Of a stretch of 57,592 bases of DNA, positions 8,229 through 16,526 are shown one piece after another. Within the stretch, counting starts at the first letter, position 1. Each line of letters opens with the position of its first letter. Origin of the DNA: an uncultured Prevotella sp. (GTDB lineage Bacteria; Bacteroidota; Bacteroidia; Bacteroidales; Bacteroidaceae); contig CABUHE010000009.1 in the NCBI GenBank assembly GCA_902491375.1, positions 1 to 57,592 of the forward strand, written 5' to 3'. Made by a program: the position numbers and the translations under genes. A model generated the notes under the pieces. That model saw only the letters and a list, made by a program, of their open reading frames with translations, did not search any database and was not told the DNA's origin.

Positions 8229-10817
8229 TCAGTTTCTGAATACAAGTCCGTTTGCATCAGCATCGACTGTAATCGGATTCTCTCTGTTTACCGTGTTGCT
8301 TAGCAACTGTTTGCTCAGGTCGTTGAGCATGTAGCGCTGTATTGCACGCTTTACAGGACGAGCTCCGAACTCAGGGTCGAAGCCTACATCTGCAAGGAAG
8401 TTGATAGCAGCCGGTGTAACGTCGAGTTTAACGTCTTGCTCCTCCAACATCTTCTTCACTGCGTTAACCTGCAGACGTACAACATCGGCAATCTGATCCT
8501 TCGTAAGCGGCAAGAACATTATTGTCTCGTCAATACGGTTGAGGAATTCAGGACGGATAGTCTTCTTCAACATTTCCATCACGGTCTTCTTCGTCTTGTC
8601 TATCACGCTGCTACGGTTGGCGTCGGTAATGTGTTCAAATTCACTCTGTATGTATTGGCTTCCGAGGTTAGAAGTCATTATTATTATTGTGTTCTTGAAG
8701 TTTACCGTACGTCCCTTGTTATCAGTCAGACGGCCGTCATCAAGCACCTGGAGCAGGATGTTGAACACATCCGGGTGAGCTTTCTCAATCTCATCGAACA
8801 GCACAACTGAATAAGGTTTGCGCCTTACTGCCTCTGTCAGCTGTCCGCCCTCGTCGTAACCAACGTATCCAGGAGGCGCTCCGATGAGTCGTGACACGCT
8901 GAACTTTTCCTGATACTCACTCATATCGATACGTGTCATCATCGTCTCGTCGTTGAACAGATATTCAGCCAATGCCTTTGCAAGTTCTGTCTTACCGACA
9001 CCGGTCGTACCCAGGAATATGAACGACGCGATAGGACGTTTCGGATCCTGAAGTCCTGCACGGCTACGGCGCACGGCGTCACTTACGGCCGTGATTGCCT
9101 CGTCCTGACCGATTACACGCTTGTGAAGTTCCTCCTCAAGATGCAGAAGTTTCTCACGTTCACTCTGCATCATACGTGTTACAGGTATTCCAGTCCAGCG
9201 GCTTACCACTTCAGCGATGTCGTCGGCTGTAACTTCCTCACGTATCATGGCGTTGCCGTCCTGAGTTGAACGCAGTTGAGTCTGAATGTTTTTTATATCG
9301 TCCTCAAGCTGTTTCAGACGACTGTAACGTATCTCGGCCACACGCTCATAGTTTCCTTCACGCTCGGCACGCTCTGCCTCGAAGCGCAACTGTTCCATCT
9401 GCTGCTTGTCCTGCTGAATCTTGTTTACAAGTGCTTTCTCGCTTTCCCACTTTGCGCGGATAGTCTTTTCCTTGTCTTTAAGTTCAGCTATCTCCTTGTC
9501 GAGCTGTGCAATCTTAGCAGTATCGTTCTCACGTTTTATGGCTTCACGCTCAATCTCAATCTGCTTCAGCTTACGTGTCAGCTCGTCAAGTTCCTCAGGC
9601 ACAGAGTCACGTTCCATTCTCAGTTTTGCCGCAGCCTCGTCCATAAGGTCTATGGCCTTATCAGGCAAGAAACGGTCGCTTATGTAACGCTCTGAAAGTT
9701 TGACGGCTGCGATGCAGGCATCATCCTGTATACGCACTTTGTGGTGGTTCTCGTAGCGCTCTTTCAGTCCACGCAGAATACTTATCGCACTCAGCTCATC
9801 AGGCTCGTCAACCATAACAGTCTGGAACCTACGCTCAAGCGCCTTGTCCTTCTCGAAGTATTTCTGATACTCGTTAAGGGTTGTAGCACCTATGCTGCGC
9901 AGTTCGCCACGTGCCAATGCCGGTTTAAGAATGTTGGCTGCGTCCATTGCACCTTCACCGCCTCCGGCTCCGACCAGTGTGTGAATCTCATCTATGAAGA
10001 GAATTATCCTGCCGTTAGAGTTGGTAACTTCCTTGATGACGCTCTTCAGACGCTCCTCAAACTCGCCTTTATATTTTGCTCCGGCAACGAGCGCGCCCAT
10101 GTCGAGAGAGTAGAGCTGTTTGTCTTTAAGATTTTCGGGCACGTCGCCACGGACTATTCTTTCAGCCAGTCCTTCTACTATGGCTGTCTTACCTGTACCA
10201 GGTTCACCTATCAGAATAGGGTTGTTCTTGGTTCGGCGTGATAGTATCTGAAGAACACGTCTGATTTCCTCGTCACGGCCTATTACCGGGTCAAGCTTGC
10301 CCTGACGGGCTTCTTCAACCAGGTTTTTGGCATATTTCTCAAGCGACTGATAATTCTCGTCAGCCGACTGCGACTGCACTTTCTGTCCCTGTCTCAGTTC
10401 GTTGATGGCTGTACGCATGTCTTTCTCTGTGCATCCAGCGTCTTTCATGATGCGTGACGCAGTAGAGTTGACTGTGAGCAGCGCGAGCAGCAGCGGCTCA
10501 ACTGAGACAAACTCGTCGCCCATCTTTTCAGATATGTCGACGGCTTTCTGTAACACTGCGTTAGAGTCGTTGCTCAGATATGGCTGTCCGCCCTGCACGC
10601 GCGGCAGTCTGTTGATTTCGCGCTCCAGCACATTGTCTATCTGTGTGGCATTCACTCCGAGTTTCTGGAAGATGAAGTTGGCCACGTCTTTGGCTTTTGC
10701 CAACACTCCTTTCAGCAGGTGCACAGGTTCTATCGCCTGTTGGCCGTCCCTTTGTGCTGTGTTTACAGCCTCTTGCACGGCCTCCTGCGCCTTGATTGTG
10801 AATTTGTCGAATGTCAT
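8229..10817 (-). CDS. clpB: ATP-dependent disaggregase ClpB
   Basis: An 862-residue Hsp100 chaperone that, with DnaK, threads aggregated proteins through a hexameric ring. The Clp N-domain (start MTFDKFTIKAQEAVQEA) spans about residues 1-145. The first AAA+ domain has Walker A GEPGTGKT and Walker B LFIDEIH. The coiled-coil middle domain (about 400-520) is rich in Glu/Lys/Arg, which distinguishes ClpB from ClpA/C. The second AAA+ domain has GTTGVGKT, VVLFDEIEKAHPDVF, and the arginine-finger region GARPVKRAIQ. Length is typical. It stands alone, ending at a terminator shared with the convergent gene. About 130 nt upstream is a 12-bp inverted repeat (10946-10979) that may be a heat-shock operator. 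Confidence 0.97.
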   Translation of the reverse strand: MTFDKFTIKAQEAVQEAVNTAQRDGQQAIEPVHLLKGVLAKAKDVANFIFQKLGVNATQIDNVLEREINRLPRVQGGQPYLSNDSNAVLQKAVDISEKMGDEFVSVEPLLLALLTVNSTASRIMKDAGCTEKDMRTAINELRQGQKVQSQSADENYQSLEKYAKNLVEEARQGKLDPVIGRDEEIRRVLQILSRRTKNNPILIGEPGTGKTAIVEGLAERIVRGDVPENLKDKQLYSLDMGALVAGAKYKGEFEERLKSVIKEVTNSNGRIILFIDEIHTLVGAGGGEGAMDAANILKPALARGELRSIGATTLNEYQKYFEKDKALERRFQTVMVDEPDELSAISILRGLKERYENHHKVRIQDDACIAAVKLSERYISDRFLPDKAIDLMDEAAAKLRMERDSVPEELDELTRKLKQIEIEREAIKRENDTAKIAQLDKEIAELKDKEKTIRAKWESEKALVNKIQQDKQQMEQLRFEAERAEREGNYERVAEIRYSRLKQLEDDIKNIQTQLRSTQDGNAMIREEVTADDIAEVVSRWTGIPVTRMMQSEREKLLHLEEELHKRVIGQDEAITAVSDAVRRSRAGLQDPKRPIASFIFLGTTGVGKTELAKALAEYLFNDETMMTRIDMSEYQEKFSVSRLIGAPPGYVGYDEGGQLTEAVRRKPYSVVLFDEIEKAHPDVFNILLQVLDDGRLTDNKGRTVNFKNTIIIMTSNLGSQYIQSEFEHITDANRSSVIDKTKKTVMEMLKKTIRPEFLNRIDETIMFLPLTKDQIADVVRLQVNAVKKMLEEQDVKLDVTPAAINFLADVGFDPEFGARPVKRAIQRYMLNDLSKQLLSNTVNRENPITVDADANGLVFRN

Positions 10818-10945
10818 TATTTTGATCTCCTTTCTTTTCTGTTTTATATGGCTGGCGGTTTCTGTTACACAGCCAGTGTTGTGTGGCTGGTTTCAATCGC
10901 TAACCGATAACTGTGGACTCAAAATATATGCCTTTGTGCTAAAAG

Positions 10946-10979
10946 TGTCATTGTGTCGCCTAAAAGTGACAAAATGACA
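10946..10979. promoter_or_regulatory. Inverted repeat upstream of clpB, possible stress operator
   Basis: TGTCATTGTGTC (10946-10957) and GACAAAATGACA (10968-10979) are inverted with one mismatch across a 10-nt spacer. It lies about 130 nt upstream of the clpB start, near where a promoter would be expected. It does not match the CIRCE consensus. Operator function is inference. Confidence 0.4.
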
Positions 10980-11001
10980 TGCTTATTTGCTGTAATACAA
11001 T

Positions 11002-11037
11002 AAAAAAAACCGTCACAATTTCATAATTGCAACGGTT
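11002..11037 (-). terminator. Intrinsic terminator of tRNA-Val
   Basis: On the minus strand AACCGT pairs with ACGGTT, with an inner CAATT/AATTG stem, followed by a run of eight T. It begins just downstream of the tRNA 3' end. Confidence 0.85.
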
Positions 11038-11046
11038 CTGATTCTG

Positions 11047-11121
11047 TGGGCGTTGAGGGATTCGAACCCCCGACCCTCTGCTTGTAAGGCAGATGCTCTA
11101 AACCAACTGAGCTAAACGCCC
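11047..11121 (-). tRNA. tRNA-Val (anticodon UAC)
   Basis: On the minus strand the 7-bp acceptor arm GGGCGTT/AACGCCC, a D-arm with GCTCAGTTGGTTTAGAGC, an anticodon loop CTTACAA within a CTGC/GCAG stem, and the T-arm GGGGGTTCGAATCCC form a full cloverleaf. The anticodon is TAC, so it decodes GUA/GUG valine codons. The 3' CCA is not encoded: the discriminator A is followed by CAG. A promoter lies about 20 nt upstream and a terminator just after. Confidence 0.95.
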
Positions 11122-11141
11122 TTACTTGTTGTAAGCGAGTG

Positions 11142-11173
11142 CAAAGGTATAGCTTTTTGTTTAAACTGCCAAA
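11142..11173 (-). promoter_or_regulatory. Promoter of tRNA-Val
   Basis: On the minus strand TTTG (complement of 11170-11173), a 20-nt spacer and TACCTTTG (complement of 11142-11149) give a perfect Bacteroidetes promoter directly upstream of the tRNA. Confidence 0.75.
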
Positions 11174-11402
11174 TTTTTCACTGAATATTTTTGGTTTGTT
11201 AACAAAAATCCTGTTTTTCAGGCAACCATATTCAGATTATAGTGACCGATTCAGGTTATTTCGGCTTATTAATTAATGTGAAAGTTTCGTTGTGGTCGTG
11301 GTTTTCTGTCAGTATCTTTTTGCCGGGTCGGCGCGTTGTTGAATGTTCTTAATAAGACAGGTTTTGGCTTAGAAAATTATGGCTTTATTTCATTGCTTTT
11401 GC

Positions 11403-11490
11403 AAAATATGGTCTTTTATGTCGTAAAAGAGGCTCTTTTACATGATGAAAGGTGGCCTTTTGCATCTCAAAAGACCACCTTTTGTTGAGT
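11403..11490 (+). repeat. 4 x 22-bp intergenic repeat element, copy 1
   Basis: Four contiguous 22-bp units at 11403, 11425, 11447 and 11469. Each starts (A/G)AAA and carries CTTTT at unit positions 11-15 followed by a 7-nt spacer. Units 3 and 4 have nearly complementary cores (GGTGGCC and GACCACC). The element lies about 120 nt past the stop of the minus-strand OmpA-like gene. The rest of the 487-nt non-coding stretch (11122-11608) holds the tRNA promoter and nothing else I recognise. Confidence 0.85.
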
Positions 11491-11608
11491 GTCCTATTGC
11501 AGGCCGTAACTTACCGGCTATCAGGCGATAGACTCAAATGTGACTATAATACTGCCGTTCAGCTGAATATGCCTTGATGTCTGTAAGTTAGGTGCTGGTT
11601 TGTTCTTT

Positions 11609-12760
11609 TTATTTTGCAATTTCGACGATAGCTCTTCTGTTGTATGAAGGAGGTACGAGCATATCAACGCCGCCCTTAGCTTCAATATTGATGTTCTCCT
11701 TCTTTACGCCCATCTTTTCGAGTTCTTCAGCTACTTTTTCCGCACGTTTGCGTGAAAGTTCCTGGTTAAACTCTGCCGGACCTGTCGAGCTGTCTGCGTA
11801 TCCGGTAACAGTTATCTTGGCGTTGTTGTTCTTTGAGTATTCGGCGAGCTGCTTCACGTTCACGAGGTCTTTGTCAGATGCAATGGTAGACTCGTTGATG
11901 TTGAAGAATACAGATACCGGGTAGGTTACGACTGTTGTCTTTGTAGTCTCCGTTTGGCTGTTGTTTGCCCGTTTGCTGTTCTCTACTTCCTTTCTCAGTC
12001 GCTCGTTGTCGGCTCTTTCGTCTTCAAGCATTGCGTTGAGTGCGTCGATTTGCGATTGCGACAGTTCCTTTATTGCGTTCACGTCAGGCACCTTTTCCCA
12101 TGTGCATTTGCCGATTCTGTATGTCAGACCGACTTCTGCATATCCGTTGTTCGGGTGGTCCATAATGCCCTGACCGACGTCAGACAGCATTCCGCAGATT
12201 TCGCTTTCGTATCTGTTCCAGCCTAATTCAAGGTTCAGAGATACCCTGCGGCTTACTCTGAATTCGTTAAGTATACCGACACTGAAGCCAGCGGCATACC
12301 TGTTGTAGGTGCACGAGCGGCCTACGCCCACGCCGAGGAACGGTATGAAGCTCCATACACGCTTCTCATTGTAGCCGCATAGCATGTTGCTGAGGTTGAA
12401 CATTGCCTGCTCGTTCAGTATCCAATACTTGTTCTCGTTGGTGGCGTTGTCGTCTGTAAATACGGCTTTTCCCCATATTCCTGACAGCTTTGTACGCAGA
12501 CCAAGGCCAGGAGTGAACCATTTACCAACGGCCAGTGATATGCTTGGGGTAGAGCGGAATTTTGCAAAGGGACTCTTGTCCCATCCGTGTCCGTCCTCGT
12601 AGTTACCGTACCATGCGTTCCAGCTGACGTGTCCTTGTATGAACCAGTTGTGCCAGAACCTGTTTGTTGCCACTCTGTACTTCTCTTCTGTGAAAGAGTC
12701 TTGCGCAAAGGTGATGGCTGCCATCCCTGTAAAGGCAAGTAAGATTAATAGCTTCTTCAT
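11609..12760 (-). CDS. OmpA family outer-membrane protein (barrel plus OmpA_C)
   Basis: About 383 residues. ATG at 12760 gives MKKLLILLAFTGMAAITFAQ, a clean signal peptide; an upstream TTG would add only two residues. The N-terminal barrel domain (to about residue 220) is rich in aromatic strands. A short coiled coil around ALNAMLEDERADNERLRKE follows, then the OmpA-like domain with VTGYADSSTGPAEFNQELSRKRAEKV and the closing NRRAIVEIAK, in which the peptidoglycan-binding Asp and Arg are kept. It tethers the outer membrane to the cell wall. It has the same architecture as the gene at 5724. Upstream on the minus strand TATATTCG is a weak -7 candidate. Repeat copy 1 lies beyond its stop. Confidence 0.9.
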   Translation of the reverse strand: MKKLLILLAFTGMAAITFAQDSFTEEKYRVATNRFWHNWFIQGHVSWNAWYGNYEDGHGWDKSPFAKFRSTPSISLAVGKWFTPGLGLRTKLSGIWGKAVFTDDNATNENKYWILNEQAMFNLSNMLCGYNEKRVWSFIPFLGVGVGRSCTYNRYAAGFSVGILNEFRVSRRVSLNLELGWNRYESEICGMLSDVGQGIMDHPNNGYAEVGLTYRIGKCTWEKVPDVNAIKELSQSQIDALNAMLEDERADNERLRKEVENSKRANNSQTETTKTTVVTYPVSVFFNINESTIASDKDLVNVKQLAEYSKNNNAKITVTGYADSSTGPAEFNQELSRKRAEKVAEELEKMGVKKENINIEAKGGVDMLVPPSYNRRAIVEIAK

Positions 12761-13094
12761 GTTCAATCAGTTTTTTGTTACAGGTTAATAAATGTTTTGC
12801 GGTTACCCGCTTCAGTAGTAAGGCAGTGTGACACAATACTGTGTATCCGATAATGTTACAGTGCGAATATAGTGATATTTTCTTAATGTGTGTTGTTTAA
12901 GTGAAGAAATAAGTCTTTTTTTATGTAAAATGTATGAATAATATGTTTCTGACGTGTTTTCTCAGTGTTATTAACGCTTTTGTATGTTGCTGTTTCCTTT
13001 TATTCTTGAGAAGCTTCATTATTTATATTGTTAAGCTTCTTGGATGGCATTTTGTCCTGCTTCCTTATGATGTAAAGTTATGATTTGAAAACAG
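12761..13094. other. Non-coding stretch upstream of the OmpA-like gene
   Basis: AT-rich non-coding DNA between the OmpA-like gene start and the PepSY terminator. It contains a weak minus-strand TATATTCG (-7-like) near 12865 and an 8-bp inverted repeat AGAAGCTT/AAGCTTCT (13009-13040). I see no gene here. Confidence 0.5.
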
Positions 13095-13137
13095 AAAAGC
13101 CGCCCTCCATTTTGTTTATTATGGAGTGGCGGCCTTT
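13095..13137 (-). terminator. Terminator of the two-component/PepSY operon
   Basis: GCCGCCCTCCAT and ATGGAGTGGCGGC pair with one bulge across an AT-rich loop. On the minus strand the hairpin is followed by CTTTTCTGTTTTC. It lies about 60 nt after the last PepSY-like gene. Confidence 0.75.
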
Positions 13138-13195
13138 CGCGTCGTCAAATCATTCATTAAGTCATGTCATATCTTTAGCAACTATCACCTTGGTT

Positions 13196-13639
13196 TCAGT
13201 CTATGTCAATCACTTCGAATTTCTTATTGAAAGTTATCTCGACGTAGTTTGACAGTTTTACTTCATATTCGTCGTCACGTTCTATTTCCAGAATCCGGCA
13301 GTTCGGATAGTGTGTCCTTACGTATTGTGCTATCGGGCCGGGTACGAGCGATGCCGGTACTGACGACCTTTTACATTTCACCTCTGTCCATCGGCCTTGG
13401 CCGTCAAACTCAATCTTCTCACCGTTGGTGAATATCACTGTATAGCTCTTGCTGAACAGTCCGCTCTCTACTTTGGCAATTGCGATCTTGCGGCCGGGCA
13501 GGTGCGAGCTTATTGTTTGGGTTGCGGCTTTTGGCAGTCTGCTTGGCGATATAGCCTTGCCTCCGTCAGTATTGGCTGCGCCCGGTATTGATATAAGTAT
13601 GGCAATGGCTACTAACAGTGATTTCACTAATGTCTTCAT
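13196..13639 (-). CDS. PepSY-like periplasmic protein, second of a tandem pair
   Basis: A 147-residue exported protein with an N-terminal signal peptide (MKTLVKSLLVAIAILISIPGAA). The rest contains two related beta-rich halves typical of the PepSY-like family (Pfam PF11396 type): KSYTVIFTNGEKIEFDGQG and DEYEVKLSNYVEITFN, ending VIDID. It is clearly paralogous to the gene just upstream (13791-14240), with the same motif order, so the pair arose by tandem duplication. It is the last gene of the minus-strand cluster with the histidine kinase and response regulator. Proteins of this type are often encoded beside two-component systems; a role in sensing or inhibiting an envelope enzyme is inference. 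Confidence 0.85.
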   Translation of the reverse strand: MKTLVKSLLVAIAILISIPGAANTDGGKAISPSRLPKAATQTISSHLPGRKIAIAKVESGLFSKSYTVIFTNGEKIEFDGQGRWTEVKCKRSSVPASLVPGPIAQYVRTHYPNCRILEIERDDEYEVKLSNYVEITFNKKFEVIDID

Positions 13640-13703
13640 CTTTGTAGGGAAGTTTGATATGTTAAGAGGTTGGTTGCGTGGTTGGCAGCTTATTTAGCTC
13701 TGT

Positions 13704-13758
13704 CAAGCCTGAGCCTTGCGCTTTCAGCCTTGGCTGTTATGGCTTAGGCTCAGTCTTG
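13704..13758 (-). other. Intercistronic hairpin between the two PepSY-like genes
   Basis: CAAGCCTGAGCCT (13704-13716) pairs with AGGCTCAGTCTTG (13746-13758) with one mismatch, and the loop holds a small nested hairpin CAGCC-AA-GGCTG. No T-run follows on the minus strand, so it is more likely an mRNA processing or stability element than a terminator. Confidence 0.45.
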
Positions 13759-13790
13759 TTTGTATCGTTATGGTATTGCTGTTGTGGCGT

Positions 13791-14240
13791 TCAGTCGTCA
13801 ATGTCGACAACCTGGAAATTCTTGTTGAATGTAACTTCAAGTCTGTTCGACAGTTTCACTTCGTATCTGTTGTCGTCTTTCTCTATTTTCAGAATCTTTG
13901 TTCCTGGATAAGTTGACTTCACATATTGTGTAATCTTTGCCGGGATGAGCTTTGCCGGAACTGATGACATCTTGCAGTCAATCTCGGTCCAGTTGCCGTT
14001 ACGGTCAAACTCAACCTTCTCGCCGTTGTTGAAAACTATGTCGTAACTCTTTTCAAATATTCCAGTTTCCTGTTTGGCGAGAGCCACTTTCTTGTTAGAG
14101 AAGTATTTTTTGATTGTCTGCTGTGCTGTTGCCGGCATCTGTGTTACGTTTATCGGTTTGTCGTTATCAGCTACTGCACTTACTTGAAACGCTACGAGAC
14201 AAACTAATGCTACTACTGCTGTTTGGATAATTCTTTTCAT
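13791..14240 (-). CDS. PepSY-like periplasmic protein, first of a tandem pair
   Basis: ATG at 14240 gives MKRIIQTAVVALVCLVAFQVSAVA, a good signal peptide for a product of about 149 residues; an upstream in-frame extension reaching 14294 would put charged residues before it and is less likely. The mature part has the PepSY-like pattern: QQTIKKYF, SYDIVFNNGEKVEFDRNGNW, then YEVKLSNRLEVTFN, ending VVDIDD. It lies 111 nt downstream of the histidine kinase gene and 151 nt upstream of its paralogue. Its periplasmic location and linkage suggest it is a target or modulator of the two-component system, which is inference. Confidence 0.85.
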   Translation of the reverse strand: MKRIIQTAVVALVCLVAFQVSAVADNDKPINVTQMPATAQQTIKKYFSNKKVALAKQETGIFEKSYDIVFNNGEKVEFDRNGNWTEIDCKMSSVPAKLIPAKITQYVKSTYPGTKILKIEKDDNRYEVKLSNRLEVTFNKNFQVVDIDD

Positions 14241-14351
14241 AATCTTGCTTTTTTTAGGTTTGTTATTCATGCTTGTTTCTTTTCTCTGATGCAAAGATTA
14301 TATGTGTTTCTGTAAAGAATCTGAAATAATCGGGAATGTCCTGTCTTTTAA

Positions 14352-15632
14352 CTAATTTTTAGAAAAAAGGACTTTAAATACGTGCATTCCGTCTTTAAAA
14401 CTGTATTTAATGCCGAATCCGTATAGTCTGCATACGGCTTTTACCAGCGCCAGACCAAGTCCTGTTGACGATTTCTTGTCAGCAGAATGGTAGAAACTCT
14501 CGAAAATCTTGCTCTCATCAAGCGGTTCAGGTGCTCCGGTGTTAGCGATACTTAATGAGTTTTCGTCTGTCTTTATGTCAATCCGACCGTCAGTAACGTT
14601 ATGTATGAATGCGTTTTTCAGCAGATTGGCTATTAATGTGTTGGCAAGTGAGGCGTCCATTTCGGCAACAGGTGCGCCGGTCAGGTTTTTGTTTATGGTT
14701 ATGTGTTTATGTCCGTAGATAGACATAAGGTCTGGCAGTATCTGGTTTATTGTGTCTTTGAGATCTATCTCAACGTTGTTCCTGAACTGTCCGTTGTCGA
14801 TTTTGCACAGCAGAAGCAGCGAGCGGTTTGTAGCCGAAAGATTTTTCAGCGTCCGCATTGTCTTTATTATTTCAGCCATCTGGCTTTCCGTAAGTGTGTC
14901 TTCGTCAAGAAGCATCTCCAGTCTGTTGGTGCAGACAGCGAGAGGTGTCTGCATTTCGTGCGAAGCGTTGGCGATAAACATCTTCTGCTGTTTGTAGAGT
15001 TGTTCGTTGCGTTCGGTACTTTTCTGTACTGTTTCGTTCAGTTTCTTGAATTCAGTTATATTTGTAGGATTGTCAAGCGGTGTGTTGTTTTGTCCCAGTT
15101 TGTATGAGTCGAGCCAGTCAAACAGTCTTTTCAGCGGTTTCATACTGTGTTTCACAGTCCACAGATTGACGCTGATTATACCTATAAGCAATACGGCATA
15201 CAGTGCTATCAGCCAATACAGAATCGACCGTTTCAGCTCGTTTTTGTCTATTGTAGCGGTGAATACCGACAGTTCTCTATATTCTCCGCTGTCTGTCTGG
15301 AATATGTATGTTACCGAACGGGCAGGCTCGTATCCGTAAGTTGACCTGAAATGCACTTCCGTGTCCTTATATCTGATGTGCCTGTGGCGCCTTGCATAAT
15401 CGGCAGTAATGTTGCGTATAAGGTAAAAGTTGCCTGATATTTCATTTGAAGGCGGCAGCTTTACGCCTGCCAGATAGTCGGTTATGATGTTCTCTGCGTA
15501 GTTTGTCAAAGCCTCGTCAGTCTCATTGTTTATTTCTTTTATTATGGCAAAGTAAAAACATACCGCCCAAAGGGCTATGCTTATGGCCTTCAGTATTGAC
15601 AGACGGAATGTTATGACGTTTTGCAGTTTCAT
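14352..15632 (-). CDS. Sensor histidine kinase
   Basis: A 426-residue membrane kinase. A first transmembrane helix (about residues 10-30) and a second (about 133-155) enclose a periplasmic domain of about 100 residues. The HisKA dimerisation domain has the phospho-acceptor His in NASHEMQTPLAV (about residue 225). The HATPase_c domain has N-box LIANLLKNAFIHN, a G1-type sequence SLSIANTGAP and a final GLGLALVKAVC G2 box. It pairs with the OmpR-type regulator encoded 111 nt upstream. Architecture is like the Bacteroides RprX/CusS-type kinases, but the signal is unknown. It probably transfers phosphate to that regulator, whose operon also contains two PepSY-like periplasmic proteins. Confidence 0.93.
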   Translation of the reverse strand: MKLQNVITFRLSILKAISIALWAVCFYFAIIKEINNETDEALTNYAENIITDYLAGVKLPPSNEISGNFYLIRNITADYARRHRHIRYKDTEVHFRSTYGYEPARSVTYIFQTDSGEYRELSVFTATIDKNELKRSILYWLIALYAVLLIGIISVNLWTVKHSMKPLKRLFDWLDSYKLGQNNTPLDNPTNITEFKKLNETVQKSTERNEQLYKQQKMFIANASHEMQTPLAVCTNRLEMLLDEDTLTESQMAEIIKTMRTLKNLSATNRSLLLLCKIDNGQFRNNVEIDLKDTINQILPDLMSIYGHKHITINKNLTGAPVAEMDASLANTLIANLLKNAFIHNVTDGRIDIKTDENSLSIANTGAPEPLDESKIFESFYHSADKKSSTGLGLALVKAVCRLYGFGIKYSFKDGMHVFKVLFSKN

Positions 15633-15743
15633 GCTTATAGCTTGTTTATGGTTCTTTCCTGACGTGGCTGTATTTAGTTTGTGTATGGCTGGTTGGTGCT
15701 TTTCAGCCTGCTATATATAAGTTTTCTGAAAGGCCGTTTGCCG

Positions 15744-16421
15744 TTATAAGGCAACCAGTTTGTAGCCGAAACCGTAGACGGTCTTTATCTCTATGCTTGC
15801 TCCTGCTGCTTTCAGACGCTTGCGCAGGTTCTTCATCTGTGCGTAGATGAAGTCGAAGTTGTCGGCCTGGTCTATGTTGTCGCCCCATACTGCTTCTGCG
15901 AGAGTCTGCTTTTCGATAAGTCTGTTGGCGCGGTTGACCAAATATACCAGTATGTCATATTCCTTCCGGCCCAGGTCGAGGTCTTTTCCGTCAACCTCAA
16001 CCTTGAACTTATCAGGATGAATGGTTACGTTTCCTGACTTAATGGTGTTCTCTCCGTTCTGTGAGTTGCGTCTTAACACGCTGCGTATTCTTGCGTGCAG
16101 TTCAGCAAGATGGAAAGGTTTAGCCAGATAGTCGTCAGCTCCGAGTTCCAGTCCGTTCACCTTATCGTCGATAGAGTCTTTCGCTGATATTATTATTACG
16201 TTCTTGCGCTTGCCTTTACTTGCCAGTTCGCGCAGCAGGTTCAGGCCGTTGCCGTCGGGCAGCATTATGTCGAGCAGTATGCAGTCGTATTCATATACAA
16301 AGACCTTAGTGCGCGCGGTGGCATAGTCAGGAGCTGATTCTACGACGTAACGCTCCTTCTCAAGCGAGCGTACTATAACCTCGCGCAGGTCGGCATTGTC
16401 CTCAATTACAAGTATTTTCAT
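15744..16421 (-). CDS. OmpR/PhoB-type response regulator
   Basis: ATG at 16421 begins MKILVIEDNADLREVIVRSL, the canonical receiver start, for a product of about 225 residues. A longer reading frame upstream runs through the hairpin at 16455-16511 and is not credible. The receiver domain has the acidic pair ED, the phospho-acceptor Asp in CILLDIMLPDGNG (about residue 51), and Lys in DYLAKPFHLAEL. The C-terminal winged-helix domain ends in the typical TVYGFGYKLV. It is the first gene of the minus-strand cluster with the kinase and two PepSY-like genes and probably regulates that cluster. Confidence 0.94.
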   Translation of the reverse strand: MKILVIEDNADLREVIVRSLEKERYVVESAPDYATARTKVFVYEYDCILLDIMLPDGNGLNLLRELASKGKRKNVIIISAKDSIDDKVNGLELGADDYLAKPFHLAELHARIRSVLRRNSQNGENTIKSGNVTIHPDKFKVEVDGKDLDLGRKEYDILVYLVNRANRLIEKQTLAEAVWGDNIDQADNFDFIYAQMKNLRKRLKAAGASIEIKTVYGFGYKLVAL

Positions 16422-16454
16422 TAGCCGTAATATTTCTTTAATTAATATAGTAAA

Positions 16455-16511
16455 GAACTGAGAATAAGCCTCATGCTCTGTTATGGCTGCACTGTGGCTT
16501 ATTCTCAGTTC
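16455..16511 (-). terminator. Hairpin after the acyl-CoA synthetase gene
   Basis: A perfect 15-bp inverted repeat AACTGAGAATAAGCC / GGCTTATTCTCAGTT with a loop of about 27 nt, between the end of the synthetase gene (16527) and the response regulator start (16421). On the minus strand a moderately T-rich stretch follows. Probably a terminator insulating the regulator operon. Confidence 0.65.
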
Positions 16512-16526
16512 CATACTGTCAGTTAT

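Noticed and set aside
8436..10977. Long antisense reading frames opposite clpB, topB, the permeases and the alpha-2-macroglobulin gene
   Set aside because: They lie wholly within well-supported genes on the other strand and show no recognisable domains or start signals of their own.
10946..10979. CIRCE operator for HrcA
   Set aside because: The arms (TGTCATTGTGTC / GACAAAATGACA) do not resemble TTAGCACTC-N9-GAGTGCTAA.
13009..13040. 8-bp inverted repeat AGAAGCTT/AAGCTTCT
   Set aside because: Short, AT-rich loop, no T-run and no nearby promoter; easily explained by chance.
16422..16514. N-terminal extension of the response regulator
   Set aside because: The extra residues are encoded by a perfect 15-bp hairpin region, and the canonical receiver start MKILVIED lies at 16421.
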